From an uncultured Alphaproteobacteria bacterium (lineage in GTDB: Bacteria > Pseudomonadota > Alphaproteobacteria > Rhodobacterales > Rhodobacteraceae), in contig CACGMO010000014.1 in the NCBI GenBank assembly GCA_902574225.1, forward strand, positions 1-60,774: 60,774 nt of DNA, written 5' to 3'. The notes beneath the pieces are model-generated. The model ran no database searches. It was not told the DNA's origin and saw only the letters and a list, made by a program, of their open reading frames with translations. A program made the position numbers and the translations under genes. Of the stretch, positions 47,372 to 58,696 are shown one piece after another. The first letter of the stretch is position 1, and the number at the start of each line of letters is the position of its first letter.

Positions 47372-49684
47372 TTATGAGAGAATATTTGCTTTGATTTTTT
47401 TGGATTGTCGTTCGCTTAAAGGTTTAAAAGCTAAATCAAGCTTGTTTTTATTAATAGATAACTTCACTATACCGCCTTTCTTCAGCTCTCCAAAAAGCAA
47501 TGCTTCGGATAGTGGCTTTTTAATATGCTCCTGAATCTTTCTAGATATAGGCCTTGCTCCCATTTTTTCATCGTAGCCTTCGTCAGCCAACCATTTCAAT
47601 GTATCATCAGAGAACTCAATGGTAACATTTCTATCTATAAGTTGGCCTTCTAGTTGCAAAATAAACTTTTCCACAACTTGCATAATTATATCAAGAGATA
47701 GGGAATTAAATGTGATTACTGAATCCAACCTGTTCCTAAACTCGGGTGTGAACATCTTTACAATTGCTGCGTCTGCTTCCCCCTCTCTTTTGGTTCGATT
47801 AAATCCGATCGCCTCTTTCGCCTGCTCACTCGCGCCTGCATTTGATGTCATAACGAGAATAACATTTCTAAAGTCAACCGATTTGCCATTATGGTCTGTA
47901 AGTTTTCCATGGTCCATTACCTGAAGTAAAATGTTGAATACGTCTGGGTGAGCTTTTTCAATCTCATCTAGTAATAGAACACAATATGGTTGCTGATCAA
48001 CACCATCAGTAAGTAACCCTCCTTGGTCAAAGCCTACGTAACCCGGGGGAGCTCCTATGAGACGAGAAACAGAATGCTTTTCCATGTACTCTGACATATC
48101 GAACCTAAGCATAGAGATACCTAAAACATCAGCCAATTGCTTACATACTTCTGTTTTTCCTACGCCTGTGGGCCCAGCGAACAGATAGCATCCAATTGGT
48201 TTCTCAGGCTCTCGTAAACCCGCTCTGGATAGCTTAATCGATGAAGAAAGCATTTCTATTGCGGTATCTTGTCCAAAAACAACTCTTTTTAGTGATTTTT
48301 CCAAATCTTTTAATACTTCTGAGTCGTTTTTTGAAATGCGTTTGGAAGGTATTCGCGCAATTTTTGAAATTATTTCTTCAATTTCCTTAACTCCTATTAC
48401 TTTTTTCTTTTTATTATATGGCAATAGGCTTTGAGCTGCGCCAGCCTCATCAATAACATCAATGGCTTTATCAGGAAGTTTCCTATCATGAATGTATTTA
48501 TTCGCAAGTTCTACGGCAGTTTTGAGGCATTCATTTGAATACTTTATTTTATGGTGTTCTTCAAAGTATTGTTTGAGCCCATTTAATATTTTTATACTAT
48601 CTTCCGTAGATGGTTCAACCACATCGATTTTTTGAAAACGCCTGGCCAGAGCTCTGTCTTTTTCAAAATGGTTTCTATATTCTTTATAGGTTGTCGATCC
48701 CATACATCTAAGTGTGCCTCTTTGAAGTGATGGCTTTAATAGATTTGATGCATCCATAGCGCCGCCTGAGGTTGCGCCTGCTCCTATAACAGTGTGAATT
48801 TCGTCTATAAACAAAACTGCCTGAGGGTCTTTTTCTAATTCTTTCATAACTTGCTTTAAGCGCTCTTCAAAATCACCTCTGTAACGTGTGCCAGCAAGGA
48901 GAGCTCCCATATCTAGCGAATATATAGTGGATCCTTTTAAAATGTCTGGAGTTTGATCAGAAATTACTTTCCGTGCTAAACCCTCTGCTATAGCTGTTTT
49001 ACCAACACCGGGGTCTCCGACAAGTATGGGGTTGTTTTTTCTTCTTCTACATAGAATTTGGATACATCTTTCAACCTCTAAATTTCTCCCGATTAGTGGG
49101 TCAATATCACCGTTTTTTGATTTTTCATTAAGGTTTACACAATATTTAGAAAGAGCAGTTTCCTTTTCAGGGTTACTGTTCGCATCTTCAGAACTATCCT
49201 TTTGATCTCCTTCATTAAGTTCTTTTTTTTCTTCGTAGTTTGGGTTTTTTGACACTCCATGCGCTATAAAATTAACCGCATCATACCTTGTCATTTGTTG
49301 TTCTTGAAGAAAAAATGCAGCGTGGCTTTCCCTTTCTGCAAATATTGCCACCAAGACGTTAGCGCCAGTTACTTCATTTCTTCCAGAACTTTGTACATGG
49401 ATCGCCGCTCTTTGGATTACTCGTTGAAAGCCTGTCGTTGGAACGGCTTCACTACCTTCGACCTCAGTGACTAAGCTCCCTAATTCATTATTAAGAAAGT
49501 TTTCAATATTGTTTCTTAGCAAGTCTATATTTACGTTGCACGCATTTAAAACATTCGATGCGTCTCTTTCATCGAGAAGCGCAAGTAATAAGTGCTCCAG
49601 TGTAGCCAGTTCATGATTCCTCTCATTTGCTAGCTTTAAAGCACTATGAATACATTTCTCTAGTGAGCTTGAAAATGATGGCAT
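47372..49684 (-). CDS. clpA: ATP-dependent Clp protease ATP-binding subunit ClpA
   Basis: Hexameric AAA+ unfoldase that feeds ClpP. An N-terminal Clp_N repeat domain (residues 1-150) is followed by AAA1 with Walker A GDPGVGKTAIAEGLA, AAA2 with GPTGVGKTEVCKQLA, and a C-terminal D2-small domain. No middle coiled-coil propeller is present, which distinguishes it from ClpB. 770 residues is normal. No clpS adaptor gene lies next to it in this window. Confidence 0.95.
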   Translation of the reverse strand: MPSFSSSLEKCIHSALKLANERNHELATLEHLLLALLDERDASNVLNACNVNIDLLRNNIENFLNNELGSLVTEVEGSEAVPTTGFQRVIQRAAIHVQSSGRNEVTGANVLVAIFAERESHAAFFLQEQQMTRYDAVNFIAHGVSKNPNYEEKKELNEGDQKDSSEDANSNPEKETALSKYCVNLNEKSKNGDIDPLIGRNLEVERCIQILCRRRKNNPILVGDPGVGKTAIAEGLARKVISDQTPDILKGSTIYSLDMGALLAGTRYRGDFEERLKQVMKELEKDPQAVLFIDEIHTVIGAGATSGGAMDASNLLKPSLQRGTLRCMGSTTYKEYRNHFEKDRALARRFQKIDVVEPSTEDSIKILNGLKQYFEEHHKIKYSNECLKTAVELANKYIHDRKLPDKAIDVIDEAGAAQSLLPYNKKKKVIGVKEIEEIISKIARIPSKRISKNDSEVLKDLEKSLKRVVFGQDTAIEMLSSSIKLSRAGLREPEKPIGCYLFAGPTGVGKTEVCKQLADVLGISMLRFDMSEYMEKHSVSRLIGAPPGYVGFDQGGLLTDGVDQQPYCVLLLDEIEKAHPDVFNILLQVMDHGKLTDHNGKSVDFRNVILVMTSNAGASEQAKEAIGFNRTKREGEADAAIVKMFTPEFRNRLDSVITFNSLSLDIIMQVVEKFILQLEGQLIDRNVTIEFSDDTLKWLADEGYDEKMGARPISRKIQEHIKKPLSEALLFGELKKGGIVKLSINKNKLDLAFKPLSERQSKKIKANILS

Positions 49685-49707
49685 CTTGATCCTTTCTGAT
49701 TGAAGTC

Positions 49708-49736
49708 TTAATATATATATATAATGAATAAAACAA
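49708..49736 (-). promoter_or_regulatory. Sigma70-type promoter for clpA
   Basis: Minus-strand TTGTTT (49736-49731), 17-bp spacer that is an AT dinucleotide run, TATTAA (49713-49708). AAAGGATC ahead of the ATG is the ribosome-binding site. The alternating AT run can place other -10 hexamers in register. It suggests clpA is transcribed apart from gloB. Confidence 0.45.
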
Positions 49737-49752
49737 AAATTCTAAAAAATTA

Positions 49753-50517
49753 TTAAAAGTTGTCTTTTAGAGCCCGTATTTTTGCAAATCTAGACACTGG
49801 GTCAGACTCTACTGTATCAATATTATTTAGAATTGATGGCTCACTTTCTCTTAGAAAAGGATTGGTTTTTAATTCCTCTTCTAATCTAGAAGGAACTGTG
49901 GGAATGCCTTTTGCAATACTATCCAATGTGCTGATCCTTCTAGCTTTTAATTGCTCATTTTGTGGATCCACTGATAAGGCAAACTCTATGTTTGATTTTG
50001 TATACTCATGCCCTGAATAAATCATAGTGTCTTTGGGAAGTTGTTTGAGTTTTTTTAGGCTTTTCCACATGTCTTCAGGTGTTCCTTCAAATAATCTTCC
50101 ACAGCCCATTACCATCAATGAGTCACCACTAAATAATGCTTTGTCCTCCATTAAACCGTAAGCTATGTGCCCCATCGTGTGCCCATCAACATCATAAATT
50201 TCAAATGTTTTTGACCCGATTTTTAATTCTTTCCCTTCTTCTACTTCAATGTCTAGAGGTGGAAGCCTGTGTTTATCCCTCTTCGCCCCGATAACTTTTG
50301 GTGAATATTTAATTTTTAAGTAATTTATGCCATCTATGTGGTCATTATGATGATGAGTAATAAGTATAGCATCGAGGCTCAAGGCTTTTTTATCTAGATA
50401 CGTTTCTATGGGCCCATGCTCAGGCGCATCAACCAAAATATTCTTGTTTGTTTTCTCATCTCTTATAAGATAGGCATAATTATCTGAGAGGCAGGGAATA
50501 ATTTCAATCAAAGACAT
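49753..50517 (-). CDS. gloB: Hydroxyacylglutathione hydrolase (glyoxalase II)
   Basis: Metallo-beta-lactamase fold thioesterase that hydrolyses S-lactoylglutathione in methylglyoxal detoxification. The THHHNDHIDG metal motif supplies His55, His57, Asp59 and His60; GHTMGH and SGDSLMVMG follow, and SGHEYT supplies the last His. About 254 residues from the ATG giving MSLIEIIPCLSDNY. The C-terminal HAGH domain is present. It is divergent from the methyltransferase gene, a pairing seen in relatives. Confidence 0.94.
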   Translation of the reverse strand: MSLIEIIPCLSDNYAYLIRDEKTNKNILVDAPEHGPIETYLDKKALSLDAILITHHHNDHIDGINYLKIKYSPKVIGAKRDKHRLPPLDIEVEEGKELKIGSKTFEIYDVDGHTMGHIAYGLMEDKALFSGDSLMVMGCGRLFEGTPEDMWKSLKKLKQLPKDTMIYSGHEYTKSNIEFALSVDPQNEQLKARRISTLDSIAKGIPTVPSRLEEELKTNPFLRESEPSILNNIDTVESDPVSRFAKIRALKDNF

Positions 50518-50596
50518 GTTTAGCGGATCCTTTTTTATCAACAAAGCTTTATACTAGCAATAATTTAACAGATTTAGCAATATTGGAAAATTAACA

Positions 50597-51343
50597 ATGA
50601 GATTGGATGTTATTCAATTGAAAGAGTTTTACAGAGGCACTGAACTTGGAAGAACAACAAAGCAATTAATAAACAGAGTATTAGAAACTAAAGTTGATAC
50701 CAAAGATGGCTCTTTTACAATAGGCTTTGGTTTTGCGTGCCCATTTCTCGAGAACAAAGTGAAAGATAGGGAAAATAAGAATTTTCTTTTGTTAATGCCG
50801 AGTGAGCAAGGTGTTATCCCATGGCCTGAAAAGTCTGAGAGTGTAACGGCTCTGGTTGATGAAGTGTCTTGGCCAATAACTACGGCCACAGCAGATTTAA
50901 TTTTAATCTCACATGGTTTAGAAGTTAGTGATAATCAAGATCTTTTGCTACAAGAGGTACTTCGTGTATTAAAAGACAGCGGGAAACTAGTTATTATAGT
51001 ACCAAATAGAACAGGCTTTTGGGCAAGGTCTGACAGTACTCCCTTCGGGTTTGGGAAGCCCTATTCGATTTCGCAGTTAACTGCGCTACTTCAGAAAAAC
51101 CAGTTTCAAATAGATAGTATAACGCCCAGTTTATATGGTTTTCCTGCAAAAAAAGGCTATTGGCTTAAGTCTTTATTGCTATGGGAAAAAGTGGGTAAAA
51201 AGTTAAATAGTTTTTTCTTGGGAGGTCTTCTTGTTGTAGAGGCAAAAAAGAATGTTTTTGCGGTGAAGAATGTTAAGTCTTCGAAGTCTGGGAGATATTT
51301 CAGCCCAGTCAAAGTCCCTGTCTCTACGATATCTCGAGCTTGA
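50597..51343 (+). CDS. Class I SAM-dependent methyltransferase (Methyltransf_11-like)
   Basis: 248-residue protein with a diverged SAM fold: the usual glycine-rich motif I is weak (IGFGFACPFLE), an LILISHGLEVS segment corresponds to motif IV, and LKDSGKLVIIVPNRTGFWAR to motif V. The C-terminus is Lys/Ser-rich. The substrate is unknown. Because motif I is degenerate, activity is uncertain. It is divergent from gloB and lies 120 nt before the ATP synthase operon; an A-rich tract follows its stop. Confidence 0.75.
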   Translation: MRLDVIQLKEFYRGTELGRTTKQLINRVLETKVDTKDGSFTIGFGFACPFLENKVKDRENKNFLLLMPSEQGVIPWPEKSESVTALVDEVSWPITTATADLILISHGLEVSDNQDLLLQEVLRVLKDSGKLVIIVPNRTGFWARSDSTPFGFGKPYSISQLTALLQKNQFQIDSITPSLYGFPAKKGYWLKSLLLWEKVGKKLNSFFLGGLLVVEAKKNVFAVKNVKSSKSGRYFSPVKVPVSTISRA

Positions 51344-51347
51344 AGAT

Positions 51348-51373
51348 AAAAAAATAAAAAAAAATAAAAAAAG
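51348..51373 (+). promoter_or_regulatory. A-tract, possible UP element of the atp promoter
   Basis: Nearly uninterrupted A runs (7, 9 and 7 A's separated by single T's) lie 13-39 bp before the -35 of the atp promoter. There is no preceding stem, so it is not an intrinsic terminator for the methyltransferase. Placement suits an upstream RNA-polymerase alpha contact or intrinsic bend. Confidence 0.35.
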
Positions 51374-51386
51374 AGTAACCAACAAC

Positions 51387-51415
51387 TTGTCATAGTTGGA
51401 CTGGTCTGTTATTTA
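51387..51415 (+). promoter_or_regulatory. Sigma70-type promoter for atpHAGDC
   Basis: TTGTCA, 17-bp spacer, TATTTA, predicting initiation near 51422 and a leader of about 50 nt to the atpH start. It is the only gap in front of the operon. Confidence 0.55.
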
Positions 51416-51471
51416 GAGAAAGCGGAAGTTTACAGTTTCTGGCGTAGAAAACTCAATTAAAGGTGATATGT

Positions 51472-52029
51472 TTGCAAGAAATTAGCGAGATAAACTCAAA
51501 GCCATCAGCAAGGTATGCACTAGCCTTATTTTCTTTGTGCCAAGAAGACAAGACTAATAATGAGATAGAAAAACACGTGCTTAATCTACTGGAGATATTG
51601 AAATCAGATAACGGATTGAATTCTTTTTTAAGAAATCCAACCTTTTCCTCAAGTGATCAAGAAAATGTATTTGGAACTGTAAGTAGAAAAATGAAATTAC
51701 CTCAGCACCTTCACAACACAATTTGTCTAATGATAAGAAAAGGGCGGGGTTACGATCTAGTAAATTTTAGTGAGGATTTCTTAAAACTCTGTTCAGCCAG
51801 TAAAAATGAACTTACAGTTCATATTAGAACCGCAAAAAAAGTAAGCGATGTAAAGATGGGTGCATTTAAGAAATCTATAGAAAAGATTACAAAACGTGTT
51901 GTAAGGCTTGAGTCAGAAAATGATCCCAATATAATCGCTGGAATCGAACTTAAAGTTGGATCATTTTTGTTTAACTCAAGTATTAATTCAAAACTTGAAA
52001 GTATGAAAAATATTTTGAAAAGAGGTTGA
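51472..52029 (+). CDS. atpH: F1 ATP synthase delta subunit
   Basis: Joins the F1 head to the peripheral stalk. About 185 residues: an N-terminal helical domain with SARYALALF and a C-terminal domain ending in the strand [16 protein letters not shown] place the start at UUG 51472 because AAAGGTGAT, a long match to the anti-Shine-Dalgarno, ends 4 nt upstream; GUG 51463 lies inside that signal. It is the first gene of an F1-only operon; the F0 genes are elsewhere, as usual in alphaproteobacteria. Confidence 0.93.
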   Translation: MQEISEINSKPSARYALALFSLCQEDKTNNEIEKHVLNLLEILKSDNGLNSFLRNPTFSSSDQENVFGTVSRKMKLPQHLHNTICLMIRKGRGYDLVNFSEDFLKLCSASKNELTVHIRTAKKVSDVKMGAFKKSIEKITKRVVRLESENDPNIIAGIELKVGSFLFNSSINSKLESMKNILKRG

Positions 52030-52034
52030 TTACT

Positions 52035-53573
52035 ATGAACATTCAAGCAGCTGAGATCTCAAAGATCTTAAAAGAACAGATAAAGAATTTTGGTGATGAT
52101 ACAGAAGTAGCAGAGGTTGGAAAAGTCTTATCTGTTGGGGATGGGATAGCGCGTGTATACGGTTTAGACAAAGTGCAAGCTGGTGAGATGGTTGAGTTCC
52201 CTGGAGGAACAATGGGAATGGCTCTAAATTTAGAGATAGATAATGTAGGCGTGGTGATATTTGGCTCGGACAGAGATATAAAAGAAGGTGATCTTGTAAA
52301 GAGAACTAGCTCGATTGTGGATGTTCCTGTAGGGATGGAATTGTTAGGGAGAGTTGTTGACGGACTAGGTAATCCAGTTGACGGAAAAGGCCCTATAAAG
52401 TCGAGAAAAAGATCAGTTGCCGACGTAAAAGCGCCGGGAATTATTCCACGAAAATCTGTGCATGAACCTATGGCAACTGGGCTCAAGTCCGTTGACTCTT
52501 TGATTCCTATAGGTAGGGGGCAGAGAGAGTTAATAATAGGGGACAGACAGACTGGAAAAACCGCAGTTGCGATTGACACTATACTGAACCAAAAAAGCTA
52601 CAATGATGCTGCCGGATCTGATGAGAGCAAAAAACTATATTGCGTTTATGTGGCAATAGGGCAAAAACGATCGACTGTCGCTCAACTAGTAAAAAAATTA
52701 GAAGAAACAGGGGCTATTGAGTATTCGATTGTGGTCGCTGCGACGGCTTCCGACCCAGCGCCAATGCAATTTTTAGCGCCTTACTCAGCGACAGCTATGG
52801 CAGAGTATTTTCGTGATAATGGCAAACATGCTCTTATCATATATGACGATCTTTCAAAGCAAGCTGTCGCATACAGACAAATGTCGCTTCTTCTTAGAAG
52901 ACCACCTGGGAGAGAGGCTTATCCTGGAGACGTATTCTACCTACACTCTCGTTTACTTGAAAGATCTGCAAAACTGAACGAAGATAATGGATCAGGATCA
53001 TTAACGGCTTTACCAATAATTGAGACCCAGGGAGGAGATGTGTCCGCATTTATTCCTACTAATGTTATCTCAATCACAGACGGTCAAATATTTTTAGAAA
53101 CAGAATTATTTTATCAAGGTATCCGCCCCGCAGTTAATACAGGGCTGTCGGTCTCTAGAGTTGGATCTTCAGCGCAAACAAAGTCGATGAAATCAGTAGC
53201 TGGCTCTATAAAGCTCGAACTAGCACAGTATAGAGAGATGGCAGCCTTCGCTCAATTTGGGTCAGATTTAGACGCAAGCACGCAGGCGCTACTTAATAGA
53301 GGAGCGAGGCTAACAGAACTACTAAAGCAGCCTCAATACTCTCCCTTAACTAACGCAGAGCAAGTTATTGTAATATATGCAGGGACAAAAGGTTATTTAG
53401 ATAAAACGGCTGTTAGTGAAGTCACAAGTTTCGAGAAAAATCTTGTGAATTATCTAAGGTCTGAGGGAAAAGCTGTGGTAGATGAGCTGACAAGTAACGA
53501 CCAAAAAGTAGAAGGTGAAATTGAAAACAAAATCAAATCAGTTCTAGACCATTTTTTAAAGACACAGATTTAG
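52035..53573 (+). CDS. atpA: F1 ATP synthase alpha subunit
   Basis: Non-catalytic nucleotide-binding subunit of the F1 hexamer. About 512 residues from ATG 52035, giving [13 protein letters not shown], the family start, with AGAGG about 9 nt upstream. Walker A is [11 protein letters not shown], and the arginine finger region is near the [10 protein letters not shown] signature. It is 5 nt after atpH and 14 nt before atpG. Confidence 0.97.
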   Translation: MNIQAAEISKILKEQIKNFGDDTEVAEVGKVLSVGDGIARVYGLDKVQAGEMVEFPGGTMGMALNLEIDNVGVVIFGSDRDIKEGDLVKRTSSIVDVPVGMELLGRVVDGLGNPVDGKGPIKSRKRSVADVKAPGIIPRKSVHEPMATGLKSVDSLIPIGRGQRELIIGDRQTGKTAVAIDTILNQKSYNDAAGSDESKKLYCVYVAIGQKRSTVAQLVKKLEETGAIEYSIVVAATASDPAPMQFLAPYSATAMAEYFRDNGKHALIIYDDLSKQAVAYRQMSLLLRRPPGREAYPGDVFYLHSRLLERSAKLNEDNGSGSLTALPIIETQGGDVSAFIPTNVISITDGQIFLETELFYQGIRPAVNTGLSVSRVGSSAQTKSMKSVAGSIKLELAQYREMAAFAQFGSDLDASTQALLNRGARLTELLKQPQYSPLTNAEQVIVIYAGTKGYLDKTAVSEVTSFEKNLVNYLRSEGKAVVDELTSNDQKVEGEIENKIKSVLDHFLKTQI

Positions 53574-53587
53574 AAAAAAATTAAAAA

Positions 53588-54463
53588 ATGCCCAGCTTAA
53601 AAGACCTAAAAATACGAATTGATAGTGTAAAGTCCACTAGAAAAATTACTAAAGCTATGCAGATGGTAGCAGCCGCAAAACTTAGAAAAGCTCAGGAGTC
53701 AGCTGAAAGAGGTAGGCCATATGCTGAAAAAATGCGAGACATTGTGTCTAACCTAGCATCAAGTGTCAAAAACATTGCTGGGGACAATAAGTTTTTGGGA
53801 GATGGTAGTGATTGTAAGAAGTTTCTACTAATTGTAGCAACCGCCGAGAGAGGTCTATGCGGTGGATTTAATTCTTCAATCGTAAAGTTAGCTAAGTCCA
53901 GAATAGCCGAGCTTACAAGCCAGAACAAAGAGGTAAAAATACTTACAATAGGGAAGAAGGGAAGAGAGCAGCTTAACAGAGAATTTGAGCGTCTTTTTAT
54001 CGGCCACGTAGATCTAAGTAACGAAAAAAATATCACAATAGATACTGCTAGAAAGATATCAATGGACATCATTTCAAGGTTTGAAGACGGTGAATATGAA
54101 GTTGCGGAGATTTTTTATAATAAGTTTGCCTCCGTTATCTCTCAAATACCTAGCTCATATAAACTATTACCCGTTTCCTTCAATGAAAAAGAATCTGATG
54201 CAAGTAATGTTAGCTTTAATTTTGAGCCCGACGAGGATGAGATATTGAACGAAATTATACCCAAAAGCATCGCAACATCAATTTTTTCCGTACTTCAAGA
54301 AAATGCAGCCTCGGAACAGGGATCAAGGATGGCAGCCATGGATAATGCGACCCGAAATGCAGGTGAAATGATCGACAAGCTAACCATAGATTTTAATCGA
54401 TCAAGACAAGCGGCTATTACCAATGAATTAATTGAAATCATTTCTGGTGCTGAAGCACTTTAA
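53588..54463 (+). CDS. atpG: F1 ATP synthase gamma subunit
   Basis: Central rotor shaft. 291 residues with the two conserved coiled-coil ends: KSTRKITKAMQMVAAAKLRKAQ near the N-terminus and the C-terminal helix MDNATRNAGEMIDKLT. The middle Rossmann-like part has TAERGLCGGFN. Length normal. atpD begins 21 nt after its stop with CAGGAG between. Confidence 0.96.
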   Translation: MPSLKDLKIRIDSVKSTRKITKAMQMVAAAKLRKAQESAERGRPYAEKMRDIVSNLASSVKNIAGDNKFLGDGSDCKKFLLIVATAERGLCGGFNSSIVKLAKSRIAELTSQNKEVKILTIGKKGREQLNREFERLFIGHVDLSNEKNITIDTARKISMDIISRFEDGEYEVAEIFYNKFASVISQIPSSYKLLPVSFNEKESDASNVSFNFEPDEDEILNEIIPKSIATSIFSVLQENAASEQGSRMAAMDNATRNAGEMIDKLTIDFNRSRQAAITNELIEIISGAEAL

Positions 54464-55909
<1,446 letters not shown>

Positions 55910-55928
55910 GCGCCATAAGGTATTTGGA

Positions 55929-56324
55929 ATGACAAATAAATTCGAGCTCAGTGTAATATCAGCAGAAAGTAAAGTTTTCGAGGGCAAAGTAGAAAGCATT
56001 TTGGTGCCAGGAATGGTTGGTGACTTTTTAGTGCTGCCAAATCATGCTCCTTGCATCAGTAGTATACGTCCTGGTTTTTTGGAATTTTCTGAGGGAACAA
56101 GCGATAAGCAAAGATATTTTGTTTCTGGAGGCATCATAGAGGTTATTAATAACTCGGTCTCAGTATTAGTAGACTCCGCTGTTGCAGGTGATAAAATTGT
56201 AAAAGACGATATAACTAATCTTATTTCTGAAGTTAATGACAGATTATCTGCGGTAGATACTATAAATAAAGATGATTTAGGACTAAGGAAAAATGACCTG
56301 GAAGAGGCATTGAAACAAGCCTAA
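55929..56324 (+). CDS. atpC: F1 ATP synthase epsilon subunit
   Basis: Rotor subunit and intrinsic regulator, 131 residues. An N-terminal beta sandwich (KFELSVISAESKVFEG, LPNHAPCISSIRPG) is followed by a short C-terminal helical part. It ends the F1 genes; downstream a weak CTCATT/AATGAG inverted repeat without a U run precedes the transporter gene by a few bases. Confidence 0.94.
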   Translation: MTNKFELSVISAESKVFEGKVESILVPGMVGDFLVLPNHAPCISSIRPGFLEFSEGTSDKQRYFVSGGIIEVINNSVSVLVDSAVAGDKIVKDDITNLISEVNDRLSAVDTINKDDLGLRKNDLEEALKQA

Positions 56325-56361
56325 ATTTTAAAACTCATTATAAGGAAAATGAGAACCATAC

Positions 56362-57561
56362 TTGTTTAAAGATATAAGAATTGCGCTCATTTTCAGTGTT
56401 GTATTACTCGATATTATTGGCATCGGAGTTATATTTCCTATTATACCGGATCTATTAAAAGAAGTCGGTATAGATAAAACTGCTAGTGCCGCTTTTTGGG
56501 GAGGTCTTTTATCCTCATCCTATGCTTTTATGCAATTTGTTTTTTCACCAACAATTGGGACATTATCAGATATTTTTGGCAGACGCCCGATTTTACTTGT
56601 GGCATCATTATTTTTAGGAATCGATTATTTGCTGATGGGATTTGCTGATAATATTTTGATCCTGTTTATTGGTAGAATAATTGGGGGCCTAGCTGGAGGA
56701 ACCATAGCTACGGGTACTGCTTACTTGGCAGATATCTCAGATACCAAGGACAAAAAAAAGAACTTCGCTATTATTGGAGCGGCCTTCGGACTAGGTTTCA
56801 TATTAGGACCGATTATAGGAGGATTGATGGGTGAGATTAGTGTAAGGGCCCCATTTTTCCTATCAGCGCTTTTATCTTTTCTAAACTTTTTTCTATGTTT
56901 ACTCCTACTTCCAGAAACGCTTAAGGTAGCGACAAAAAATAAATTCAGAATAAAAAAGTTAAGCCCGTTGTATAATATGTCCTATGTATTTAAAATACCT
57001 CTATTTAAGGGATTATTTTTTTGCTTCTTTCTTATCGCTTTCGCCAACACAGTTTATCCTGCGATATGGAGTTTTTGGGGAAGAGAAGTTTTTGGATGGT
57101 CATCAGGAATGATTGGGTTTACTTTAGCGTGCTACGGCTTCTTACTTTTTATAGTTCAAGCATTTGTAATTCGATTAAAGTTTTTTGATAAGCTTTCGAC
57201 AAAAAATTTAACACTTTTTTCTTTAACCTGCGGAATTGTAGCACTCGTTTCATTCGGTCTTGTACGAGTGGAAATCGTAGTTTTTGCCATAATCCCGATT
57301 GCAGCTTTATCTGAGATGGTTAATCCTACTATAAAAGCATTTATGTCAAATGAAATATCTGAAAAAGATCAAGGTATTCTACAAGGCGTTTTAAATAGTA
57401 TAGTTGGGTTTACTTCGGTTATCGGACCAATTTCCATGAGCTACATCTTTAGCATTGGAGCTTCAAAGGAGTCATTCATTTATAGTCCAGGCGCACCATT
57501 TTTGTTTGCTGGGTGTTTATTTTTTGCTTCTCTGATCTTAATAAGGCGATTTTTAGCTTAG
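56362..57561 (+). CDS. MFS transporter, TetA/multidrug efflux-like
   Basis: 399-residue inner-membrane protein with about 12 hydrophobic helices. The motif A loop GTLSDIFGRRPILL after helix 2 and the FPIIPDLL opening are typical of the TCR/Tet (DHA1) group of proton-driven drug exporters. The substrate is unknown; tetracycline resistance should not be assumed. The start is UUG with AAGGAAAATGAG upstream. Only 37 nt from atpC, so partial read-through from the ATP synthase operon is likely. It is convergent with prs after 10 nt. Confidence 0.85.
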   Translation: MFKDIRIALIFSVVLLDIIGIGVIFPIIPDLLKEVGIDKTASAAFWGGLLSSSYAFMQFVFSPTIGTLSDIFGRRPILLVASLFLGIDYLLMGFADNILILFIGRIIGGLAGGTIATGTAYLADISDTKDKKKNFAIIGAAFGLGFILGPIIGGLMGEISVRAPFFLSALLSFLNFFLCLLLLPETLKVATKNKFRIKKLSPLYNMSYVFKIPLFKGLFFCFFLIAFANTVYPAIWSFWGREVFGWSSGMIGFTLACYGFLLFIVQAFVIRLKFFDKLSTKNLTLFSLTCGIVALVSFGLVRVEIVVFAIIPIAALSEMVNPTIKAFMSNEISEKDQGILQGVLNSIVGFTSVIGPISMSYIFSIGASKESFIYSPGAPFLFAGCLFFASLILIRRFLA

Positions 57562-57571
57562 ATGTTTTTAT

Positions 57572-58585
57572 TCAGTTTGAATATAGACCTTCATAGATAG
57601 GTTTTAAAGACTCTTCACTAAATAGCGATGAGACAGAACTTTCGTTAGATATATTTAACATAGCATGAGCCAAAAGAGGCGCAGCAGTAATTATACGGAT
57701 TTTTCGGCACCTCGATACAATTTCAGTTGGTTCAATAGTATCAGTGATAACCATCGAGCTAAGGTTGGAATTAGAAATTCTCTCTATTGCTTCTCCAGAA
57801 AGAACACCGTGAGTTATATATGCATGCACTTCTTTAGCGCCCTTTTCCATTAGAAGTTCAGCTGATTTAATCAAAGTCCCAGCTGTATCACAAATATCAT
57901 CAACTAGAATGCATGTTTTATCTGAAACGTCCCCAATAATAGTCATGGAGTTAATTTCTCCGGGAGCACTCCTTCTCTTATCCACTACCGCTAAATCCAC
58001 GTCAATTTTTTCAGCAAGTTCTCTTGCACGCGATACTCCTCCAACATCAGGTGAAACTATTGTGATATTTTTATTTTTTACGAAGTTATGTCTTATATCA
58101 ATCGCGAATATGGGTGATGCATATAGATTATCCACTGGAATATCGAAGAATCCTTGGATTTGGGCGGCGTGAAGATCTAATGTAAGTACTCTATTTATAC
58201 CCGCTTGTGCGAGCAAATTAGCCACTAATTTTGCACTAATTGGGGTTCTGGCTTTTGTCCTTCTATCTTGTCTCGCGTAACCAAAATATGGGATTATTGC
58301 TGTAACTCTACTCGCACTAGATCTCTTAAGTGCATCCGCAATTATGAGTAGTTCCATCAGATTATCATTTGCTGGATTTGAAGTTGACTGAACTATGAAC
58401 ATATCCTCGCCACGAACATTCTCGAAAACTTCTACAAAGACTTCCTGGTCGCTAAATCGTTCTACACGAGCTTTTACGGGCTTTACTTTTGTGCCGAACA
58501 ACAGACCAATTCTCTTGCAAATACTTTTTGATAGTGAGAGATTTGAATTCCCAGATATAATTTTTAGTTTGCCGTTTGAGATCAT
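57572..58585 (-). CDS. prs: Ribose-phosphate pyrophosphokinase
   Basis: Makes PRPP for nucleotide, histidine and tryptophan synthesis. Class I enzyme of 337 residues: GNSNLSLSKSICKRIG at the start, the flexible-loop signature with RQDRRTKARTPISAK, DLHAAQIQGFFDIPVDN, SPDVGGVSRAREL, and the PRPP-binding ILVDDICDTAGTLIKSA. Feeds HisC- and TrpF-type pathways also encoded in the window. Upstream is a 110-nt gap containing a short palindrome. Confidence 0.96.
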   Translation of the reverse strand: MISNGKLKIISGNSNLSLSKSICKRIGLLFGTKVKPVKARVERFSDQEVFVEVFENVRGEDMFIVQSTSNPANDNLMELLIIADALKRSSASRVTAIIPYFGYARQDRRTKARTPISAKLVANLLAQAGINRVLTLDLHAAQIQGFFDIPVDNLYASPIFAIDIRHNFVKNKNITIVSPDVGGVSRARELAEKIDVDLAVVDKRRSAPGEINSMTIIGDVSDKTCILVDDICDTAGTLIKSAELLMEKGAKEVHAYITHGVLSGEAIERISNSNLSSMVITDTIEPTEIVSRCRKIRIITAAPLLAHAMLNISNESSVSSLFSEESLKPIYEGLYSN

Positions 58586-58673
58586 TATTTGCGACTCTTT
58601 TTTATGATTTAATCCTATACGTTTTTCATATTTATTAAAGAAAAAGGATAACGTTACTTTCGTCTTTTTTATT

Positions 58674-58687
58674 AACTTTTCAAAGTT
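58674..58687. promoter_or_regulatory. 14-bp palindrome upstream of prs
   Basis: AACTTT-TC-AAAGTT has two perfect 6-bp arms and lies between the stop of the Cys-rich protein gene (9 nt away) and the prs start. It is too short and loop-poor for a terminator; an operator is possible but could equally be chance in AT-rich DNA. I see nothing else in this gap. Confidence 0.2.
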
Positions 58688-58696
58688 TGAGTATCT

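Noticed and set aside
49708-49724. AT dinucleotide repeat as a separate repeat element
   Set aside because: Too short, and it falls within the spacer and -10 of the likely clpA promoter.
51348-51373. Intrinsic terminator after the methyltransferase gene
   Set aside because: The tract is A-rich, not U-rich, in the relevant transcript and no stem precedes it.
56332-56352. Terminator after atpC
   Set aside because: The CTCATT/AATGAG stem is only 6 bp, AT-rich, and followed by coding-proximal sequence without a U run.
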